In this document: piece after piece, positions 56,755 through 64,000 of the stretch
Layout of the letters: each line of letters opens with the position of its first letter
Numbering within the stretch: position 1 is the first letter of the stretch
Source of the DNA: Aralia elata
Lineage: Eukaryota; Streptophyta; Magnoliopsida; Apiales; Araliaceae
NCBI GenBank assembly: GCA_034770075.1
Contig: JAVJAP010000214.1
Span: 1,922,001-1,986,000 of the forward strand
Length of the DNA stretch: 64,000 nt
Reading direction: 5' to 3'
Translations under genes and position numbers: made by a program
The notes under the pieces: generated by a model
Database searches by the model: none
Told to the model about the DNA's origin: nothing
What the model saw: the letters and a program-made list of their open reading frames with translations, nothing else

Positions 56755-59700
56755 ATGCAAAATTTAAAAATGTTAAACTCACTATCACTGCGTAGCATAC
56801 TTGATGCTAACAAACTGACCGGACCGAATTACACGGACTGGTTAAGGAATCTGAGAATTGTTCTCACTGCTGAAAAGATTTCTTATGTCCTAAATTCGCC
56901 AGTCCCTGCAAATGTTGCAGAAACAGCCTCTGAGGAAGAGATTGCTACTTTCAGAAAGTGGCAAGATGATGCAATCTTGGCTCAATACATCATGCTCGCA
57001 TCCATGAGTAACGAGCTTCAGCTTCAGCACGAAACTATGGATGCTCCTACTATATTGCTGCACCTCAAGGAGTTGTATGGTGAGCAAAGTAGGACTGCTA
57101 GATATCAGATATCTAAGGAGCTCTTCCGATCTCGTATGACCGAGGGCACTGCTGTTGAGACTCATGTCCTTAAGATGATCAATCTGATTGAACAACTTGG
57201 ACAGCTTGGGTTCGTGATGGATGGGGAGTTAAGTCAAGATTTGATCTTGCAGTCACTCCCGGACACCTTCTCACAATTTGTTGTGAATTTTCACATGAAT
57301 AAGTTGGACGTCAGCTTGTCTGAGCTACTTAACATGCTGAAAACTACTGAAGGTCACTTTTCATCCAACAAGAACCAAGTCTTACTAGTGGATGATTCTT
57401 CCAAGAAAAGGAAGAGGCCCAAGGTATCTTCTGAAAAGAAGAAAAACAAGAAGGTGAAGGGCAAGGCGAAGAGAAAGGATAAAAAGAAACCTGATCCAGA
57501 TAGCAAAGGAATTTGCTACCATTGCAATAAGCTGGGACACTGGAAAAGGAACTGCAAGGAGTATCTTGCGGACCAGAAGAAGCTTGGAGAAGCTTCGACT
57601 TCCGATCTAGGTTTGTTCATGATTGAAATTAATTTTTCTGAAAGTCAAAATTCTACTTGGGTATTGGATACCGGCTGTTGTTCTCACATATGTAATAATA
57701 TGCAGGGACTAAGCAGAAGTAGAAAGCTGAACAAGGATGAAGTCGTCCTACGAGTGGGAAAGGGAGCAAAGGTTGCTGCATTAGCTGTAGGGACTTATTG
57801 TTTAGCACTGCCTTCGGGCAAGTTCATTAGTTTAAATAATTGTTATTATGTTCCGACACTCATTAGAAACATTATTTCAATTTCTGTATTGGATATGGAT
57901 GGTTTTGATATTATAATAAAGAACAACAGTTGTTCTATTTATAATAAAAATGTTTTATATGGTGTTGGCAATCTACTGAATGGAGTTTACATACTTGACT
58001 TACATGAAAATATACTTCAAATTGAACAAACTAAGAAAAGAAAAAGAGATGATGTTAATTATACCTTTATGTGGCACTGTAGACTCGGTCATATCAATGA
58101 AACAAGATTATCCAAGTTGCATAAAGATGGGCTTTTAGAGCTATCTGATTACGAATCATATCCAACTTGTGAATCTTGTCTCATGGGTAAAATGACTAAA
58201 TCTCCTTTTACTGGAAAAGGAGAAAGAGTTACAGAGTTGTTAGCGTTGGTACACACAGACGTATGTGGACCTATGACAACGAATGCACGAGGAGGGTATT
58301 CTTATTTTATTACTTTCACTGATGATCATTCTAGATTTGGATATGTATATTTAATGAAATACAAATCTGAATCGTTTGAAAAGTTCAAAGAATTCAGAAG
58401 TGAAGTAGAGAAGCAAACTGGTAAGAGTATTAAGATTCTTCGATCGGATCGAGGAGGGGAATACTTAACCAATGAGTTTCTCAATTGTCTCAAAGACAAT
58501 GGTATAATCTCACAATGGACTCCACCAAGGACGCCACAGTTGAATGGTGTATCTGAAAGGAGAAATCGAACATTGTTGGACATGGTTCGTTCCATGATGA
58601 GTTTTGCCGACCTTCCAGTATCCTTCTGGGGTTATGCCCTAGAATCGGCTGCATACCTACTTAACAAGGTACCTACCAAATCCGTCCCAAAGACCCCATA
58701 TGAGATATGGACAGGGAGAAAACCAAATCTTAAGCATGTTAAGACTTGGGGTTGTCCAGCTTATATCAAAAGGTTTGAGCATGATAAGTTGAAGACTAGA
58801 TTCGACAAATGTAGATCCGTGGGATACCCTAAAGAAACATCAGAGTATTATTTCTATCATCCTACTGATCAAAAGGTGTTTGTTGCGAAACACACTGCTT
58901 TCTTGGAAAAGGAGTTTATCCTTGAAGGGGTCAGTAGGAATAAGATATATCTTGAAGAAGTTCAAGAACCACAAAATACTACGGATCAAAGTCAGGTACC
59001 TAACTAAGTAAAAGAACCTACTGTACTACTACCTATTCGTAAATCTGGAAGAGTACCGAAGATACCTGATAGGTATGAATTCATCATAGAGGATGATGAT
59101 GAGGTACGCATCATAGATGATGATGATCCATTGACTTACGAAGAGGCTATGAGTAGTAAAGACTCAGAGAAATGGCTAGAAGCCATAAAATCCGAGATGG
59201 ACTCCATGTATGAAAACCAAGTATGGACTTTGGTTTTACCACCTGAGGGCATTAAGCCTATTGGGTGCAAATGGGTCTTTAAGAGAAAGACTAGAGCAGA
59301 CGGCAAGGTAGAGACCTATAAGGCCCGACTGGTTGCAAAAGGTTTCAAACAAAGACAAGGAGTTGACTATGATGAAACCTTCTCACCAGTAGCTATGCTC
59401 AAGTTCATTTGAATTTTGCTTGCAATTACAGCTTATTATGACTACGAGATCTGGCAAATGGACGTGAAAACGGCCTTCCTCAATGGAGAGCTTGAGGAAA
59501 ATGTATATATGATACAGCCAGAGGGTTTTGTTTCAACGGTTGGAACAAACCAAGTCTGTAAGCTACAACGATCCATTTATGGATTGAAGCAAGCTTCTCG
59601 AAGATGGAACATCCGTTTTGATGAGATAATCAAAAGGTTTAATTTTATTAAAAATGAGGATGAACCTTGTGTGTACAAAAAGGTTAGTGGGAGCGCTGTT

Positions 59701-60146
59701 TCATTCCTTGTATTATATGTTGACGATATATTACTGATAGGGAATGATGTTTCTATGCTACAGTCGATCAAAATTTGGTTATCTAAACACTTCTCCGTGA
59801 AGGACTTGGGTGAGGCATCCTATATTTTGGGGATAAAGATCTATAGAGATAGATCTAAAAGGATGCTTGGCTTGACCCAAGGAAAGTACATTGACTCGAT
59901 GCTAAAGAAGTTTAGCATGGAAGATTCCAAGAGAGGTCTCATGCCGATGAGCCATGGAATACATCTCTCCAAGAAACAGGCCCCAAAGACACCTGATGAG
60001 AGAGACCGTATGAGTAAGATTTCTTACGCTTCAACAATAGGACCTATTATATACGGTATGATATGTACTAGACCAGATGTCGTTCATGCACTTAGTGTAA
60101 CAAGCAGATATCAGTCGAATCTAGGAAAAGAGCACTAGAAGGTAGT
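56755..60146 (+). pseudogene. Copia gag-pol polyprotein, truncated
   Basis: One frame from gag through RT. Gag (UBN2-type) covers residues about 1-230. A Lys-rich stretch and the knuckle CYHCNKLGHWKRNC are at 254-267. Protease has WVLDTGCCSH near residue 302. Integrase has the zinc region HCRLGHI...CESCLMGK, the catalytic VHTDVCGP and FTDDHSRFG, and SERRNRTLLD. RT has KARLVAKGFKQRQG and YVDD at 59,716-59,727. It ends inside the region before RNase H (CTRPDVVHALSV) where the Tekay-like LTR begins. Stops: TAA at 59,005, TGA at 59,410 (family Arg), TAG near 60,136 (family Trp). The ATG could be 56,755 or 56,770. Lineage not fixed, perhaps Tork/TAR-like. Confidence 0.88.
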
Positions 60147-60708
60147 TGTGACGCCCCCAAAATAGGTCCATACAACCCATTTTGAGTCGCCAATAACATT
60201 CCACAAAATACAAATACAAATATGAATTTTCCCATTTACAACTAATAAGTGTTGTGCAAAATACGACAACACATTACAAATACATCTTAAATTCTCAATA
60301 CACTTATTGTCACACTAATAGTAAGGTATTGAGACACTTCTAATATCTCGGACCATCACTCCATTCCCCGGCTAGTCCCCGCTACACTCTCTTTTCCTGA
60401 GGAGAACAATGGAACAAAAAGGAAAAGGGTGAGCACAAATAGCCCAGTAAGAAATATCATGACTAAGATAATGAAGAATAAAAATTATCTTTAGTCTTCA
60501 ACAGAATTAAATCAGAGATTTAAAGATATTTTAATTGTTTAACAACAACAATTGCAGCGGAACCAACAATCCATTAGAAGAGTCAAGTAGATTATAATAT
60601 CTACCATCTTCTATAAATTAAAGGATCACCACCAATATTTTATCCCTGTAACACCAATCAACAATTTCTGTTTATGAACATCCAAATCAACAGTTTATAT
60701 TCAACAGC

Positions 60709-60920
60709 CTCTCTTTGCACTACGTGCCAAAGATATTTATTTGTAACATCACCGGTCATGATCATGCCAAACGCCAGTTCATCTTTGCACTACGGGCCAA
60801 AGAGAACTTTCACCATACGCCTTTGTTTGTAACACCAAAAGTCATGATAATACCAATACACAGTTTGGTCAAAATCATGTCACGCCAGTTCATCTTTGCA
60901 CTACGGGCCAAAGAGAACTA
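60709..60920. repeat. Three CTTTGCACTACGGGCCAAAG repeats
   Basis: Copies start at about 60,712 (one variant base), 60,783 and 60,893. Each can form a CTTTG/CAAAG stem and lies downstream of the TATA box in the transcribed part of the LTR. Confidence 0.8.
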
Positions 60921-61330
60921 TCACCACAATTTAAATATGAGGATGAGGATGATGACAATGATACAGTGAGATCAAGGATAAGAAAAACTTTATAATTTAA
61001 TCAGTATCAAAGATTGACCAAATTGCCAACACGATGACCAAATTGTGGAGTCAAATTCAAGAATGATATTCAAGAAATTGTTTCATGCTTCAACTATAAC
61101 GTATAAAATGAAATAGAAAGATTCAAGTGAGAAGATATTAGATGAAGCACAAACTATTAAAGATATTCTACTAATTTTCAGGGATTTTCTCCATTTAAAA
61201 ATAAGGTTTTGGAAACAAACAAAGATTTCTTATCTTAAATGGAGAAATGTGAAAGAAAAAGATATCCCTTAAAGAGTACAAAAGAAATGATACGTTATAC
61301 GAGTATAACAGAATATATGAAACTGCAAAT

Positions 61331-61620
61331 GGATTTTCACCCGTCATGCGATAATTCGCGTAGACAGATTATTTTCACAACAGATTAATAAGTAATGAAT
61401 ACAAAGGGTTATTCACCAGGCATGCGTCAATCCGCACGGACAGGTTATACCCATAGATTAATAAGGAATGAATACAGAAGGGTATTCACCAGGTACGACA
61501 CTCGTACTTACAGGTTATTCCCATAGAATAATAAGGAATGAATACAAAAGGATATTCACCAGACATGCGTCATACCGCACGGACAGGTTATCCCCACAAA
61601 TTAATATAGAATGAATAACA
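61331..61620. repeat. Tandem repeat, four units of about 72 bp
   Basis: Units share TATTCACCAGRCATGCGTCA, a GCACGGACAGGTTAT block and ATTAATAAGGAATGAATAC. They lie near 61,333, 61,409, 61,480 and 61,552. Confidence 0.85.
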
Positions 61621-62075
61621 ACCTTTATGAGTATAATATCACTTACGAACATGAAAGCAAATGATATTATATAGAAGTATGAAAGAAATGATATTCCCTA
61701 CCTTCGTTAACTGGATGTTACTTTCTATGAAGTTTACTAACTTCGGATAATACTAGTATTCTCACAAATACTCACAATAGCCTAGCACACTAAGAGAACT
61801 CAAGAAATTTAGAGAGAGAGAGAAAGTATAAGCAATGAAGGTGTGAAATTTTCTTAAGCAAACCCTCCCTATTTATAGGAAAATCAAGGTGAGGGCATTT
61901 TAGTCTTTTTCCCAAATTTTCTTGGTTTATTACTCTTATACCCTTGGCATATTCTTTTAATATACTTTATGCCATAGTATATTCTTAGAATATGCTTTTA
62001 CTTAGGTTTTTAACCTTAAGGTAAAATAAAAATTGAATTAACTATTTACTGACGGTAATTACTATTGACTGACAT

Positions 62076-62184
62076 GTGGGTCCCACAGAAAAATAAAATC
62101 TGAAGAAATTATTCTACAAAAATAATTTGTGGGTCCCACCGGTCAAATAGTTATGGGTCCCACGAAATAAAGTGTGGGTCCCAC
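62076..62184 (-). promoter_or_regulatory. Four TCP-like palindromes upstream of the TATA box
   Basis: GTGGGTCCCAC occurs exactly at 62,076-62,086, 62,129-62,139 and 62,174-62,184, with TGGGTCCCAC at 62,154-62,163. The GTGGGNCC half is the known core of plant TCP transcription factor sites. They lie about 200-310 bp upstream of the TATA box on the element's sense strand, in U3. Confidence 0.6.
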
Positions 62185-62887
62185 AGAAAAATAAGTTAAC
62201 TTACAATAAACGCTTCACATATTTTTAATCAACACTATTTTAGACTTATAATATCGACAACCAGATCATTCCCAGGAAAAAAGGGGCCTTCCGTATAAAC
62301 GGCGCGCAATTAAATAACCTTTTTCCTTGACAGAATTTCTAGACATTGTCAATAATGCTAAAATATCATATCAAATAATATAAGTTACAGTGTCATGACA
62401 AATAATAAAAAGTATTATGCAGATGTTACTGTAACAATTATTGAACAAAATACTGTGCAATAGTTGCTTTATCAATTATTGAATCAATAATATAAAATAC
62501 TGTGCAACACCGTGTGCTTGTGAAATACCGCGTACTACTGTGGAATAACGCGTTTTACTGTTTTTTTTTTTTTATTACCGGGTATTTCAACAGTTGCAGG
62601 TGATAATACTGTTGACAAATACTGTCGTTTTCAGTATCCGACAATGGGGCCCACTATCGTTGACAATATTGCCATTTCGGCGCCGTCGTACGATACCGAA
62701 TATAATATTCTCCGACAAAAAGAATATTTCCCGACAAAAAGAATATTCCCCGACATGCACTGTTTATCAGATAATTTGCATATAACACCCTTAACTATCA
62801 TTTATAACAATTAAGCACTTTACTATTTAGAAGAATAATCATAAAGAAAATAATAAACTTTTTATTTCATAAAGTCGGGATCTTACA

Positions 62888-62900
62888 ATCTCCCCTCCTT
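62888..62900 (-). other. Polypurine tract of the second Tekay-like element
   Basis: Minus strand AAGGAGGGGAGAT directly before the LTR start. Its 5' end overlaps the pol stop codon (62,901-62,899). Confidence 0.85.
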
Positions 62901-64000
62901 ATGAAATTTCGTCCTCGAAATTGACGTACGTACCTGGCGTTTCGAAGAGGTGAGGATACCTTGCTCTCATATCAGATTCTAACTCCCAGGTCATTTCCTC
63001 AAGATCATGGTTTCTCCATAAAACTTTGACTTGAGGTATAACCTTTGATCGTAGAATCTGTTCCTTCTTATCCAAGATCTTGACAGGTACCTCTTCGTAC
63101 GTCAAATCCTCTGCTATCTCGTCTGGTTCCAACTCAATAATGTGGTTTGGATCTTTCACATATTTACGTAGCATGGATATGTGAAAAACATTATGAACAC
63201 GAGACATGCTTGGCGGTAAAGCGAGTCTGTAGGCCACAGTTCCTACTCGGTCGAGGATTTCAAATGGACCGATAAATCGAGGGTTAAGCTTTCCTTTCTT
63301 TCCGAATCGCGTAACACCTTTCCACGGAGCAACACGTAAAAATACATGATCCCCAACGTTGAATTCTTCGTCTCTTCGATGAAGATCGGCATAACTCTTT
63401 TGTCGATCTTGAGCTGTTTGTATACGTTGCCGGATCATTCGGATCTTTTCCGTAGTCATACGTATCAACTCGGGTCCCAACAATTTTGCCTCACCTACTT
63501 CATCCCAACATGCTGGAGATCGACACCTTCGTCCATACAACGCCTCGAAGGGAGCCATGCCTATACTTGCTTGATAACTGTTATTGTAAGAGAATTCTAC
63601 CAATGGCAAGTATTTGTCCCAACTTCCTTTGAAGTCTAGTACGCAAAGTCTTAATAGATCTTCAAGGGTTTGAATAGTCCTTTCTGATTGTCCGTCTGTT
63701 TGGGGATGATATGCAGAACTGAATCGTAATTCAGTGCCCATAGCTTTTTGCAAGCTGACCCAAAATCGTGAAGTGAACCTAGGATCTCGATCAGAAACGA
63801 TGGATACTGGCATGCCATGCAATCTCATAATCTCGCTAATATACAAACTAGCAAGGCGCTCGAGTGAATAGTTTTCTCGTATAGGCAGGAAATGAGCAGA
63901 CTTGGTCAATCTATCTATAATGACCCAAATTGCGTCTAAGCCTTGAGAAACCTTGGGAAGACCTGTCACGAAATCCATGTTGATGTGTTCCCACTTCCAT
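62899..64000 (-). pseudogene. Tekay-like integrase core, C-terminal domain and chromodomain (partial)
   Basis: At least 359 codons, open to the right window edge, so it is listed as part of a larger pol whose intactness cannot be judged here. Integrase catalytic region: MDFVTGLP, IVSDRDPRF and YHPQTDGQSE. The GPFEILDRVG domain and VFHISMLRKYV follow. The last about 60 residues (YEEVPVKILDKKEQ to EMTWELESDMRARYPHLF) form a chromodomain typical of Tekay. Stop TAA at 62,901-62,899. No stop or frameshift is seen in this part, so this is the best preserved pol segment in the window. Confidence 0.9.

Larger units (their letters stand above)
60147..62887 (-). repeat. 3' LTR of a second Tekay-like element
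   Basis: On the minus strand it starts TGTAAGATCCC at 62887 after the purine tract and ends GGCGTCACA at 60147; 2741 bp. The TATA box (minus) is CCTATAAATAGGG at about 61,880-61,868. The conserved block near 60,430 matches the other Tekay-like LTRs. Its outer end cuts the copia pol frame. It contains TCP-like palindromes and two repeat families (see separate entries). Confidence 0.85.

Overview
This is a flowering-plant nuclear window, most likely from a eudicot. It is almost entirely nested, decayed LTR retrotransposons, with one small low-copy island at about 36.5-42.6 kb. The evidence is plant-type Ty3/gypsy (Tekay-like, CRM-like, Athila/Tat-like) and Ty1/copia (SIRE-like and a second lineage) coding sequence, tRNA-Met and tRNA-Asp primer-binding sites, plant TATA boxes in the LTRs, and an intron-containing plant gene. 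I saw no rRNA, tRNA or CRISPR.

Layout. (1) 1-12,722: a minus-strand Tekay-like chromovirus cut by the left window edge. Only its RT/protease, gag, an extra leader ORF, the primer site and the 5' LTR are inside. It is split by a young plus-strand gag-protease-only element at 1585-8163 (target duplication GGTAT, LTRs about 1% apart). (2) 12.8-16.5 kb: a copia LTR scrap, unclassified DNA, and the 3' end of a minus-strand SIRE-like element. (3) 16.5-32.9 kb: a tandem triplication of a 5.6-kb composite unit. Each unit holds an Athila/Tat-type gag-protease fragment, a second LTR, a SIRE-like LTR with a 21-bp minisatellite, and the C-terminal part of a SIRE 3' ORF. The third copy runs on into the rest of that 3' ORF and the SIRE RT-RNase H (to about 36.46 kb). 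(4) 36.5-42.6 kb: low-copy DNA with a MITE, microsatellites, a LINE scrap and a two-exon gene for an 85-residue DFRP_C-like protein (39,108-41,614, minus), which is too fragmented to appear as one ORF. (5) 42,832-49,538: a complete minus-strand CRM-like chromovirus with target duplication AAAAG; its pol frame ends inside the 3' LTR. It sits in an older SIRE-type LTR. (6) 49.7-53.7 kb: a long plus-strand gypsy LTR rich in telo-box motifs. (7) 54.1-60.1 kb: a plus-strand copia element with a strongly structured leader, cut at 60,147 by (8) a second minus-strand Tekay-like element whose 3' LTR and integrase-chromodomain run off the right edge.

None of the retroelement frames is intact. Most stops look like single transitions at Gln or Trp codons, the pattern expected from deamination of methylated cytosine. 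The most unusual recurring feature is that several unrelated families each carry their own short, GC-rich, repeated palindrome or hairpin word in an LTR or leader. Examples are CTCGCCGGGGCGAG, CGGCGCAGCTGCGCCG, CTCTACGATCGTAGAG, and a TCP-site-like GTGGGTCCCAC. One exact 14-mer is shared by two different LTR families.
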